Origin: Promethearchaeia archaeon | Lineage (GTDB): Archaea; Asgardarchaeota; Lokiarchaeia; Sigyniarchaeales; SOKP01 | DNA length: 42,463 nt | Assembly (NCBI GenBank): GCA_029856145.1 | Contig: JAHQWK010000009.1 | Location: 1 to 42,463 of the forward strand | Direction: 5' to 3' | In this document: positions 24,969 through 32,329 of the stretch, piece after piece | Layout of the letters: each line of letters begins with the position of its first letter | How positions within the stretch are numbered: the stretch's first letter is position 1 | Notes under the pieces: model-generated | The model's input: only the letters and a program-made list of their open reading frames with translations | Database searches by the model: none | Told to the model about the DNA's origin: nothing | Translations under genes and position numbers: made by a program

Positions 24969-25562
24969 TTAAGATTTATTTTCTATTAATTTTAATGAAT
25001 TTGAAAAAAGTTGGTCAATTTTTAAGGGATTAACTTTTTTCTTGTTTATATAACCAGAAAATATTTGTTCATATTTTTCCGGCTCATTTGATTTTAAAAT
25101 TTTCGCATAATCTTCGATGTGAGTACCTTTAATTCTATCTTCTAAATTTTCTGGAAAAAATTCTTCACGGTAAGGAATATTTATTCCTGAATCTATTACT
25201 CCTTTGCATGCTGCAAGTACTCGATTTTTATGGTAAAAAATTCCTAAATCAAAAATTGCTTCTTGAATATTTTTAGCTTTTGCTCTTGTTCCTGCTAAAT
25301 AACCTGTTAAATATGCTGCGGGTATATTTCCAGTATTTGCATTCCAATCAAACTTTAATGGTAATTCCTTGGAGAAAGCAGATATTAAAACTTTATCTCC
25401 TCCTAATTTTGATTGAATAATTTGAACTCTCATATGATCATTTGTTGCTCGAACAGTAACTCTCAACTTTCTAGATTTTAGCAACTTTAACCTTTTATGA
25501 TAATCTGTTTTACCCTCATTGCGGCGTCGTAATGATCTTTTATACCTTGGGCCTCTTGCCAT
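24969..25562 (-). CDS. rpl18: Ribosomal protein L18
   Basis: The 197-residue protein is archaeal/eukaryal uL18, which binds 5S rRNA. It opens with the basic KRSLRRRNEGKTDYHKRLKLL, contains the YLTGYLAGTRAKAK helix and GVIDSGINIPYREEFFP typical of the domain. Gene order L19e-L18-S5 is canonical. The overlap with L19e is nil (2 bases apart). Confidence 0.95.
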   Translation of the reverse strand: MARGPRYKRSLRRRNEGKTDYHKRLKLLKSRKLRVTVRATNDHMRVQIIQSKLGGDKVLISAFSKELPLKFDWNANTGNIPAAYLTGYLAGTRAKAKNIQEAIFDLGIFYHKNRVLAACKGVIDSGINIPYREEFFPENLEDRIKGTHIEDYAKILKSNEPEKYEQIFSGYINKKKVNPLKIDQLFSNSLKLIENKS

Positions 25563-25564
25563 GT

Positions 25565-26026
25565 TTATCGACCTCTTCCTCGTCTTATTAATTCTTTCTC
25601 TTTAATATATCTATTCATTTGAGCGACACTAACGAACATGCCACCTTTAGCATTCTTATATAATTTCCGATAATTAGCAGTAGTAATTAATTTTCGATTC
25701 CTAAGTTTTTTCAACTCTCTTCTAAGGGGTCGAATTCGTCTAATCCATGCTCTTTTCTTTGGGGTTCTAGCATGTTTTGTCCCCTTTCTTTTACCTAATC
25801 CTCTCGCTCTTCCTTTCTTCTTCCTTTCATGTCTAAGATTTTTTCGGTATTTTGAGACGCCTTGTTTATATTTTTTCTGAATCACTCCTTGTTTTATTAA
25901 ATTTCGGACATCTTCACGGGTTATAGCTAATGAGATGTCTTCAATTAGGTATGGATCAAAATAAACTCGATTCTCCCCACACTTGAGAATCTCAGCAGCC
26001 ATCCTTTTTTGTGGTTTTAAATTCAT
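25565..26026 (-). CDS. rpl19e: Ribosomal protein L19e
   Basis: A 153-residue eL19 with the conserved start LKPQKRMAAEILKCGENRVYFDP, the very basic middle GRARGLGKRKGTKHARTPKK and the C-terminal helix. It is absent from bacteria, so it marks the cluster as archaeal. It lies one base from L32e and two from L18, so the genes are tightly coupled. Confidence 0.96.
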   Translation of the reverse strand: MNLKPQKRMAAEILKCGENRVYFDPYLIEDISLAITREDVRNLIKQGVIQKKYKQGVSKYRKNLRHERKKKGRARGLGKRKGTKHARTPKKRAWIRRIRPLRRELKKLRNRKLITTANYRKLYKNAKGGMFVSVAQMNRYIKEKELIRRGRGR

Positions 26027-26027
26027 A

Positions 26028-26519
26028 TTATTCTCCCTCTAAGGCATCTTCTAACTCATCAATATCTAAAAATTCTTCATCTTCCATATCTGACAACGGA
26101 GCTTCTACTATTGCTTCTAACCTTTCAAGCTCTTTTTGTGAAATTCCAAGGTTTAATATTTTAAAACCTCTTTTTTGACAATAATCGATAAGAGCAACGC
26201 GTTTTTTAGAACCTAACTTGCTAGAAATTTTAATTGCATGACGATTTTTATTTAAATCGTTTAAATCTTGTATTGTGGTAACCCTAACTTCTTCATACCC
26301 AGATGGATGTAAACCCCTTACTTTTTTTGGATTTCTATATCCTACTGTTGGAGATTTAACACCTGATTTCTTTTTTTTTCTAGTTTTTGAATCAATCCCT
26401 CTGGCTTTTCTCCAAGAATCTGAAACTCTTTTATATCTCCAAGATTCAACTCTTTTAAATGAGGGTCTTTTTTTATTATTCTTTTTCCGAAGTTCCATCA
26501 ATCGTTTATTTTGTGTCAT
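26028..26519 (-). CDS. rpl32e: Ribosomal protein L32e with an acidic tail
   Basis: The 163-residue eL32 shows FKRVESWRYKRVSDSWRKARG, then KKKKSGVKSPTVGYRNPKKVRGLHP, the family's RNA-binding core. The C-terminal 30 residues are strongly acidic (DMEDEEFLDIDELEDALEGE), an extension beyond many archaeal homologs. Position between L6 and L19e is canonical. Confidence 0.95.
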   Translation of the reverse strand: MTQNKRLMELRKKNNKKRPSFKRVESWRYKRVSDSWRKARGIDSKTRKKKKSGVKSPTVGYRNPKKVRGLHPSGYEEVRVTTIQDLNDLNKNRHAIKISSKLGSKKRVALIDYCQKRGFKILNLGISQKELERLEAIVEAPLSDMEDEEFLDIDELEDALEGE

Positions 26520-26534
26520 AATAATAACCTCAAT

Positions 26535-27113
26535 CTATTGTATTTCCCAGATTACTTCCTCTCCCAGCATTTTTTTATATAAATAAACACCATCTTGAAA
26601 GACTCGTGGGTCTTTTTTTCTAATACGACAAGCTCTTTTAACATTAGCGGCAACTTGTCCTAATAATTCTTTATCAGGACCAATGAAATATACGTCATCT
26701 CCTTTCACTTCCACTTCTACATTTTTTGGATAATTTGCCTTTCTAGGAGCTCTTTCTCCTAAGAAATTAACTATGTGAATCTCTTGTTTATCCGATTTCA
26801 CTTCACAATTACAAGGAAAATGTGAATAACAAATTTTTGAGATATATTTATAATTAGTTTGAACACCAATGATTAAATTATTAATAATACTAACTACAGT
26901 TTTAATTAAAGCGAGAGTTCCACTTTTTGGAAAATTAGTGGAAAATGTAATTTTATTCCCTTCAATAGAGGCTTTAATACCTCTTACATGCGAAAAATCT
27001 TTTGTAATATCTCCATTTGGTCCTTTTACTCTGATATGATGCCCACCTTCCAGAGTAACTTTTACTCCTTTAGGAATTTCCAATTCTTCCTTAAAGAATG
27101 CTATTTTTACCAT
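26535..27113 (-). CDS. rpl6: Ribosomal protein L6
   Basis: The 192-residue uL6 has the two-fold L6 repeat: IPKGVKVTLEGGHHIRVKGPNG in the first half and VEVKGDDVYFIGPDKELLGQ in the second, with the archaeal FLGERAPRKA loop. It binds rRNA near the factor-binding site. Start ATG fits MVKIAFFKEELEIP. Standard length. Confidence 0.95.
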   Translation of the reverse strand: MVKIAFFKEELEIPKGVKVTLEGGHHIRVKGPNGDITKDFSHVRGIKASIEGNKITFSTNFPKSGTLALIKTVVSIINNLIIGVQTNYKYISKICYSHFPCNCEVKSDKQEIHIVNFLGERAPRKANYPKNVEVEVKGDDVYFIGPDKELLGQVAANVKRACRIRKKDPRVFQDGVYLYKKMLGEEVIWEIQ

Positions 27114-27135
27114 TTGATCTTCACTTCATATAAAT

Positions 27136-27519
27136 TCAATAAATATAACATAGTGTATGACCACCTAGATTCTTTCCTTCAGCTTCACTCATTGTCATAA
27201 TTCCTTGATTTGTGGTCAATATTATTAATCCTAAACCAGGCGCGGGCAATAATTTTCTTTCCAACAACTCAAATTGAGAAATTTTATAATTTAACCTCAT
27301 TAACCCCGCACATTCATTAATTTTACCTAATAAGGCGAGCTTGAATTTTCCCTGTCGTCCATCATCATATCTTTCGAATTCTCCAATATAGGCATGTCTC
27401 TGAAATATTCGAAGAATTTGTTGCAGGACTTTAGACGCTGGAGTGATCACCACTTCTTTTTTTCGTGCTTTTTCTGCATTTTTAAGAGCACAACATGCAT
27501 CTGCTATTGTATTTGTCAT
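27136..27519 (-). CDS. rps8: Ribosomal protein S8
   Basis: The 127-residue uS8 shows the usual archaeal opening MTNTIADACCALKNAEKARKK reduced to its core, the strand LLPAPGLGLIILTTNQGIMT, and the final GGHTLCYIY that binds 16S rRNA. It stands between S14 and L6. Confidence 0.95.
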   Translation of the reverse strand: MTNTIADACCALKNAEKARKKEVVITPASKVLQQILRIFQRHAYIGEFERYDDGRQGKFKLALLGKINECAGLMRLNYKISQFELLERKLLPAPGLGLIILTTNQGIMTMSEAEGKNLGGHTLCYIY

Positions 27520-27556
27520 TAAATCTCACGCTTTTCAATATATTTTTATATAATTC

Positions 27557-27706
27557 TCATTCAAATCTTTTAAATCCAATATCTTTCCCTATTTCATAAA
27601 AGCATCTTCGGCATATATATAAACCATAACGTCTAATTACACCTCTGTGAGTATGACAACGTCTACACTCACGAACTCCCTTCCCATAATGCTTGCCTTG
27701 TGGTAT
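27557..27706 (-). CDS. rps14: Ribosomal protein S14 with an apparent AUA start
   Basis: A 49-residue uS14 of the short, zinc-binding archaeal type: [20 protein letters not shown], then [18 protein letters not shown]. The zinc knuckle is C14/C17 with C32/C35. No ATG, GTG or TTG is available: an in-frame TGA lies three codons upstream of the ATA at 27706 that occupies the normal Met position. A strong AAGGTGA ribosome-binding sequence ends 6 nt before this ATA. It lies between L5 and S8, as expected, and at normal length. A source base error is the alternative. Confidence 0.94.
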   Translation of the reverse strand: MPQGKHYGKGVRECRRCHTHRGVIRRYGLYICRRCFYEIGKDIGFKRFE

Positions 27707-27725
27707 TTTATTTCACCTTAATTAA

Positions 27726-28319
27726 TCATATAAATTCTAAATCTAACTTTTTTACGATTTCAACGCCAAATTTTTGTTTTAAAAAATATTGGTTCTCTTC
27801 ACGGGATACATAATGATGATGAGGAACTTTAGTACGAGACTTTCTTCTAAACTTTACTCTCATCCCAGGCTTTATTACTCTCCCTACACAATCTAATCCC
27901 CATATTCCAATTCTATTATCATATTCAATACCTGGAATAGAGATATGTTCGGTTATTCCAAAACCAAAATTTCCATAATCATCAAAACTTTTTCTTAAAA
28001 TTTTATTATTATTTACAATTAATAATTTTTTAAGCAACTTTTCTGCATTTTGACCCCTAACAGTTACTTTTGCTCCAATTGGGCGTCCTTTTCTTAGATT
28101 AAATTCTTTCACATTTGTTTTTGACAGTGTTTTAATTGCCTTTTGATCTGCAATCGTTTCTAAAACAGTTACTGCTTTTTCTAGCTCCTCTCCACCAACT
28201 CCAACACCAATATTTAAAACAATCTTTTCTAAGTATGGTTTTTTCATCGGACTTTTCCATTTCTCTTCAAATTCTTTTGAGAGAGCATCTGGAGTTTTTC
28301 TTCGCGTTTTACTAGACAT
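27726..28319 (-). CDS. rpl5: Ribosomal protein L5
   Basis: The 197-residue uL5 binds 5S rRNA at the central protuberance. It shows PYLEKIVLNIGVGVGGEELEK, the loop LRKGRPIGAKVTVRG, and GIWGLDCVGRVIKPGMRV. Slightly longer than many archaeal L5 because of a 20-residue basic N-terminus (KTRRKTPDALSKEFEEKWKS). Confidence 0.95.
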   Translation of the reverse strand: MSSKTRRKTPDALSKEFEEKWKSPMKKPYLEKIVLNIGVGVGGEELEKAVTVLETIADQKAIKTLSKTNVKEFNLRKGRPIGAKVTVRGQNAEKLLKKLLIVNNNKILRKSFDDYGNFGFGITEHISIPGIEYDNRIGIWGLDCVGRVIKPGMRVKFRRKSRTKVPHHHYVSREENQYFLKQKFGVEIVKKLDLEFI

Positions 28320-28345
28320 TTTTTTCTCACTTGACTTTTATCTAA

Positions 28346-29101
28346 TTAATTTTCTATTTTAGGTAAATCGATTTCAGAATTTTCTTCTCCTATAATAAAT
28401 GTATAATCATATAGTGTTTCTGTATGATCACCATTATGCTGAATTGAAACTGTACTTGCTTTGGGGCCATATCTTTTCAATACATTACTAATTTTTCCAA
28501 CTTGTCCAATATTTTTTCCAGAAAAAATGATGGCAATATTATTTTCTTTAAATCTTAATACTTTTTGAATTTCTTGCTCAGGAATGGAAATTTTCAAAAC
28601 ATCCATTCTCTTATATTTATCTTCTTTAGGTTTTCTTGGATCTTGAACTTTAATTAATATATTTCTCCCATCGTGAAGATTTAATTGAATATGACCTCCT
28701 TTGATGGTAGTTTTATTGTTTATTCTACATAATTTGAAATTACTCTCTTGTTCAGAGATTTCATGTAGAATTAGACCATGATGAGAATCGGGTAATATTC
28801 TATAATATTTATTCATATTGTCTATTGATAATACATCCATCAGTCCTATAGGGTATGATTTATTCCTAATTATTTTTCCATCAATTTTAAAATGACCTAA
28901 GCCAATAAGTTTTTTAGCTTCCTTATGAGTATCAACAATAGCAAGTAGATCTCTTACAATATGAAGAAGAGGTAAACAAAATCTGCTAGGATGAGGGCCT
29001 GGGGTTGGGTTTACAAAAAAAATTCCATGTTTTCTTTTAATTTGTAGATGAGCGGGAGTATTAAGTCTTTTCAATACCTTTTGACTGCCATGTCTAGCCA
29101 T
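28346..29101 (-). CDS. rps4e: Ribosomal protein S4e
   Basis: The 251-residue eS4 has the basic start HGSQKVLKRLNTPAHLQIKRK, the S4-type RNA-binding part GLGHFKIDGKIIRNKSYPIGLMDVL and a C-terminal KOW region (AIIFSGKNIGQVGKI). It is specific to archaea and eukaryotes. It is between L24 and L5, as usual. Confidence 0.95.
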   Translation of the reverse strand: MARHGSQKVLKRLNTPAHLQIKRKHGIFFVNPTPGPHPSRFCLPLLHIVRDLLAIVDTHKEAKKLIGLGHFKIDGKIIRNKSYPIGLMDVLSIDNMNKYYRILPDSHHGLILHEISEQESNFKLCRINNKTTIKGGHIQLNLHDGRNILIKVQDPRKPKEDKYKRMDVLKISIPEQEIQKVLRFKENNIAIIFSGKNIGQVGKISNVLKRYGPKASTVSIQHNGDHTETLYDYTFIIGEENSEIDLPKIEN

Positions 29102-29104
29102 TAT

Positions 29105-29533
29105 TTATTTTTCCACCTCTTTCTCTTTCTTTGGGCCTTTTAATTCTTCTTCATAAAATCCATATAAAGCTTTTCTCTCAATCATGTTTGCGCGCCATTG
29201 GTCCATTTTCTTCTCTTTATAAAACTTAGTTATAATTAGATTTGATATATGTATCGGAGGATGAAATTGTGTGCCATCAGTCTTCTCGAATTGAGCTTCT
29301 TTAATTTTAGCTCGCTGATTTTTAGTAATTTCAATTACTTCGCCTTCAAAATCGGTAAACTCGCCATGTGATATTCTTACATGGTCACCAACTCTAAGGG
29401 GAAGTCTTTTAATCCCATATTCATCACGGAGAAAATCAACTACCCGTGTACTAAGCAATTTTGAACGCTGATGATTGCTATAATTATTTAAAGCTTTTCT
29501 TTGTTTTCCTGGTTTTCGCGATTTTACTTTCAT
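29105..29533 (-). CDS. rpl24: Ribosomal protein L24
   Basis: The 142-residue uL24 begins KSRKPGKQRKALNNYSNHQR, contains the KOW motif LRVGDHVRISHGEFTDFEGEV, and ends in a basic/acidic helical tail (ELKGPKKEKEVEK). It is a bit longer than the common 120 residues owing to that tail. It starts the assembly of the large subunit. Confidence 0.95.
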   Translation of the reverse strand: MKVKSRKPGKQRKALNNYSNHQRSKLLSTRVVDFLRDEYGIKRLPLRVGDHVRISHGEFTDFEGEVIEITKNQRAKIKEAQFEKTDGTQFHPPIHISNLIITKFYKEKKMDQWRANMIERKALYGFYEEELKGPKKEKEVEK

Positions 29534-29547
29534 TTTTAATCTTCCTA

Positions 29548-29973
29548 TTATATTATTAATGATGAAATTGAGGCGAGTCGTGGGAACATTTCTGCTGCTT
29601 CTCGCGCGATTGGACCCCTGATCTCTGTCGCCTTAGGGTCACCTTCTTTTGTAATAATAACGCCTGCATTATCCTCAAAACAAAGCCTGGTTCCATCTAA
29701 TCGTCTATAGATCATTTTTTGTCGAACTATTACTGCTTTTACTATATTTCCTCGCAATTCTGGTTTCCCTTTTTTTATTGTAACAGTGCATACACTTCCA
29801 ACTGAAGCTTTTGGTAATCTTCTTAATCGGGTTTTAAAACCATCTACATTTATTATTTGAGCTATCTTCGCTCCTGAATTATCGGCAATAATGATCCGTG
29901 ATCCATTACATAAACCATAACTTGTTCGTGGTTTGGTGTATGTTTTTCTTCCCATTTTTCTTCTGGTACCCAC
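29548..29973 (-). CDS. rpl14: Ribosomal protein L14
   Basis: The 141-residue uL14 shows GSRIIIADNSGAKIAQIINV, KKASVGSVCTVTIKKG-like core and the end GPIAREAAEMFPRLASIS. The start is GTG, which follows the S17 TAA with no gap; the next Met (residue 7) is possible. It contacts the small subunit and factor-binding region. Confidence 0.95.
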   Translation of the reverse strand: MGTRRKMGRKTYTKPRTSYGLCNGSRIIIADNSGAKIAQIINVDGFKTRLRRLPKASVGSVCTVTIKKGKPELRGNIVKAVIVRQKMIYRRLDGTRLCFEDNAGVIITKEGDPKATEIRGPIAREAAEMFPRLASISSLII

Positions 29974-30339
29974 TTAAACCACCCTACTTGAAATTTTTTC
30001 TAATATTATAAATGCTTTTGATTTAGAAATTTTTCGAGATTCTCCTACTTTTACTAAATCTCCTATTTCAATCTCAGACAGTAAACAATCTGGTAAATGA
30101 CAAGCTAATCTCGTATTTCGACGTTCGTATCTTTGATATTTTTTAATAAATTGAACATAATCACGCCTAATAATGACGGTATTTTTTGATTTTTTACTTA
30201 CAACAACTCCTTGTGTAATTTTTCCCCTAATTCTTGTAGTACCATGATAAGGACAAGACTGATCTTTACAGTCTTCAGCTTTACTTTTAGGAGGTACAAC
30301 ACCAGGGATACCAATATTTCTACTCATTTTATTAACCAT
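29974..30339 (-). CDS. rps17: Ribosomal protein S17
   Basis: The 121-residue uS17 has the archaeal zinc-like start DCKDQSCPYHG and the OB-fold core RIRGKITQGVVVSKKSKNTVI. The last stretch GDLVKVGESRKISKSKAFIILE is standard. It overlaps the end of the Rpp29 gene by 16 bases, so translation is likely coupled. Confidence 0.95.
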   Translation of the reverse strand: MVNKMSRNIGIPGVVPPKSKAEDCKDQSCPYHGTTRIRGKITQGVVVSKKSKNTVIIRRDYVQFIKKYQRYERRNTRLACHLPDCLLSEIEIGDLVKVGESRKISKSKAFIILEKISSRVV

Positions 30340-30641
30340 CTCTTTTTCTTTAAACTTCTTAATCTATTCACAGGAAGCCCAACAATCTTATTGCCTTGAA
30401 CTTCTAAATAGTATTCCTCTTCTTCATTCATAAAGTTTGAAATTTCAAACCTAAATATATAATCTTTTTTGATATATTTCTTGAATTTATCATTTTTTTC
30501 TGTAATTAACATATCTCTTGTTTCATCAATCACAACGCCTATTGGTGAGAATTTTTTGTCATTTAACCTTGATTTGGGTTTAGCATAGGCATAAATACCT
30601 ATTAAATCGTGGTATATCAGAAATTTTGGATTTATCATCAT
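30324..30641 (-). CDS. rnp1: RNase P protein Rpp29 (Rnp1/Pop4)
   Basis: The 105-residue protein is the archaeal RNase P component 1, homologous to eukaryotic Pop4/Rpp29. It shows FLIYHDLIGIYAYAKPKS, IGVVIDETRDMLITE and the Sm-like fold end KIVGLPVNRLRSL. It binds the RNase P RNA specificity domain and helps process pre-tRNA 5' ends. Its ATG overlaps the L29 stop by four bases (ATGA), and it overlaps S17 downstream. Confidence 0.92.
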   Translation of the reverse strand: MMINPKFLIYHDLIGIYAYAKPKSRLNDKKFSPIGVVIDETRDMLITEKNDKFKKYIKKDYIFRFEISNFMNEEEEYYLEVQGNKIVGLPVNRLRSLKKKRWLIK

Positions 30642-30835
30642 TTTTCTTCATTCATCACAGTAAGTAATCTTGCGATTTGCTTTCTTAATAATTTTGCTTT
30701 AGCAGGGTTATCCGAAAGGCCTCCACCGGTTTGCATTGAATATAGCATCATTAATTCCTCTCTTAAAGTAATTAAAGCTCTTTCCCTTTCTCTATCATCC
30801 ATTTCACGTATTCTCATTGCTGTTAAAATATCCAT
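30638..30835 (-). CDS. rpl29: Ribosomal protein L29
   Basis: A 65-residue uL29, a two-helix protein at the polypeptide exit tunnel: MRIREMDDRERERALITLREELMMLY then GGLSDNPAKAKLLRKQIARLLTVMNE. Typical length. It sits between S3 and Rpp29. Confidence 0.93.
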   Translation of the reverse strand: MDILTAMRIREMDDRERERALITLREELMMLYSMQTGGGLSDNPAKAKLLRKQIARLLTVMNEEK

Positions 30836-30863
30836 ATACCATCACAAATTTATTATTATAATA

Positions 30864-31424
30864 TTATTTCTTTTCTGGTTCTTGTTCTTCATCTTCTTTA
30901 TCAGGAGTTAAAGAGATCTCGGAAATTTCTCCTTCATCTACCTCATCAATTAGTTTCTTATCATCTTTACTTAAAACTCCTTCTTCCTCTTCAAATACAT
31001 AATCTGCTCGTGTTTTTGCTAATTTTGCTTCCTCTTTTGCTTGAGCCTTTACTAGAAGATCATCCTTGATTTTAACACCATCTCCCATTTTTGTATTCGC
31101 ACGCATTATTTTCACAATTACTCCTAAAGTACCTGATTTCTGAATACATTGAGCAACACCTTTATCTACTCCTTCTTGGGCGGGTTGGCCACTCTTAGAC
31201 ATAACACCTGCACGAAAGATTTGAGTTCTTGCTCTTTGAGAAGTAACCTTTCCTGAGACGATAATCTCAACTCCACGTGCTCCTGCATCCATAACTTTTC
31301 TTAAAATATAATATCCTGCTCTTCTATAGTGGCGTCCCCTATCTAAACTATACGCCAATCTTTCTGCCATAATTTGAGCATCAAGGTCTGGCTCTGCAAC
31401 TTCTTCGACCTCAATCTGAGGCAA
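30864..31424 (-). CDS. rps3: Ribosomal protein S3, C-terminal part
   Basis: These 186 residues are the second half of uS3: PQIEVEEVAEPDLDAQIMAERLA, GRHYRRAGYYILRKVMDAGARGVEI, SGKVTSQRARTQIFRAGV and GTLGVIVKIM, then a long acidic tail (about 45 residues). It is in the same frame as the N-terminal fragment at 31449-31682 and continues the family sequence exactly (LEN joined to PQIEV). A 30-base insertion with a UGA separates them. The frame could begin at TTG 31424, but no ribosome-binding sequence precedes it, so independent translation looks unlikely. See the entry at 31422-31451. Confidence 0.88.
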   Translation of the reverse strand: MPQIEVEEVAEPDLDAQIMAERLAYSLDRGRHYRRAGYYILRKVMDAGARGVEIIVSGKVTSQRARTQIFRAGVMSKSGQPAQEGVDKGVAQCIQKSGTLGVIVKIMRANTKMGDGVKIKDDLLVKAQAKEEAKLAKTRADYVFEEEEGVLSKDDKKLIDEVDEGEISEISLTPDKEDEEQEPEKK

Positions 31425-31451
31425 TAGGCTTGAGATCTTAATTAGAACTCA
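31422..31451 (-). other. 30-nt in-frame insertion with UGA in S3
   Basis: On the minus strand the insertion begins with TGA and ends with TTG, between the codons for LEN and PQIEV. Removing 30 nt restores a family-like S3. It contains an inverted repeat TTGAG(T)TCT ... AGA(T)CTCAA around a 5-nt loop; the first base of the left arm lies just outside the insertion. I tested bulge-helix-bulge pairing by hand around the exact cut points and one or two shifts, and no canonical 4-bp helix with two 3-nt bulges appears, unlike the tRNA introns here. It could be an unusual intron, a readthrough site, a real gene split, or a sequence error. Confidence 0.6.
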
Positions 31452-31682
31452 ATTTTCCAGCTCAAATTGTTCTTGAAGTACATCCGTTATCTCTTGAATA
31501 CGTTTACCACCTTTTCCAATTACCAAACCTGGGCGTGAAGTTCTTAATGTTATTCTTACTCCGAGTGGAGTACGTTGTAACTCTATTCCTGCAAATCCCG
31601 CACGAATTAATTCTGAGCGTAAGTATTCGTTTATTTGCATCAACTTAATCCCTTGTTCTATGAAATTTTTTACAAGCGGCAA
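31449..31682 (-). CDS. rps3: Ribosomal protein S3, N-terminal KH part
   Basis: These 77 residues form the KH domain of uS3: VKNFIEQGIKLMQINEYLRSEL, GIELQRTPLGVRITL and the GKGGKRIQEIT loop that binds RNA. It ends at UGA after the motif FELEN, exactly where the C-terminal domain should continue. Start is TTG at 31682, with a GGTGA ribosome-binding sequence about 5 nt upstream. Together with 30864-31424 it makes a complete S3. The genes L22, S19, L2, L23, L4 and L3 that precede S3 in most archaea are not found upstream. Confidence 0.9.
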   Translation of the reverse strand: MPLVKNFIEQGIKLMQINEYLRSELIRAGFAGIELQRTPLGVRITLRTSRPGLVIGKGGKRIQEITDVLQEQFELEN

Positions 31683-31835
31683 TTATGTCACCAATAGAAA
31701 ATTCTTATTGTTTATATACATATTATTTCTACTATTAACGTTTCTAACTTGATAAGTGTAGTAAGAAATTATAAAATTTTAAGTTTATTAAAAAGAGATA
31801 TAAATGTGCTAAGAAATAAAAGTGAAAAACTTAAA

Positions 31836-32297
31836 TTACAAGGAAAGGTCTTTTACTCCAATTTTCTTAAAAAGAGGGGCTAATAAATTCAGAATCTTCT
31901 GAAATTCTTTATCAATTATATTAATTTCTATTTCTCCCTCCCTTTCTATTGTAAAATTTGTAAGGTCAATCAATAATTTAAAATTCCTAACTAACTCTCT
32001 TTTCTCATCATTATCGATATAATCTCTATACTCTTTCAAATCGTTATGGAATACTGAATCTAATAATTTGCCATAATCAAACTCCATATGCCTATTACCA
32101 AGAAACTTGAGATTATTATCTAAGCTTTTTAATAGTTGAAGATAACTATTTATCAAAGCAAATTCTCTAAATTCTGGATTATCTGCGTTCTTCAACGAAA
32201 ACCTTAAAAGATTCAAAAGAATGTCATAGGTTTTTAAAATTCGCTTTGAAGCTAACATATCAATATGATAAAATAATTTTACTCTTAAATATTTCAC
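31836..32297 (-). CDS. Hypothetical helical protein next to the giant gene
   Basis: This 153-residue, mostly helical protein (ILKTYDILLNLLRFSLKNADN; LLIDLTNFTIEREGEIEINII; KILNLLAPLFKKIGV) has no domain I recognise and no membrane segment. It lies 33 bases after the giant gene and 153 bases before S3, on the same strand, so it could belong to either unit. Confidence 0.55.
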   Translation of the reverse strand: MKYLRVKLFYHIDMLASKRILKTYDILLNLLRFSLKNADNPEFREFALINSYLQLLKSLDNNLKFLGNRHMEFDYGKLLDSVFHNDLKEYRDYIDNDEKRELVRNFKLLIDLTNFTIEREGEIEINIIDKEFQKILNLLAPLFKKIGVKDLSL

Positions 32298-32329
32298 TAT
32301 TTTTTAGTAAATTTAGAATATAAAGAAGT

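Noticed and set aside
31422..31451. UGA in S3 read as selenocysteine, helped by the hairpin after it
   Set aside because: Archaeal SECIS elements normally lie in the 3' untranslated region, S3 has no redox role, and the family has no residue here at all: the insertion must be removed, not decoded, to match homologs.
31422..31451. Translational bypass as in phage T4 gene 60
   Set aside because: Bypass needs matching take-off and landing codons; the AAU before UGA has no matching landing triplet at the end of the insertion.
31422..31451. Canonical bulge-helix-bulge intron in S3
   Set aside because: No 4-bp central helix with two 3-nt bulges could be drawn at the exact junctions or one to three bases to either side; an unusual intron remains possible but is not shown.
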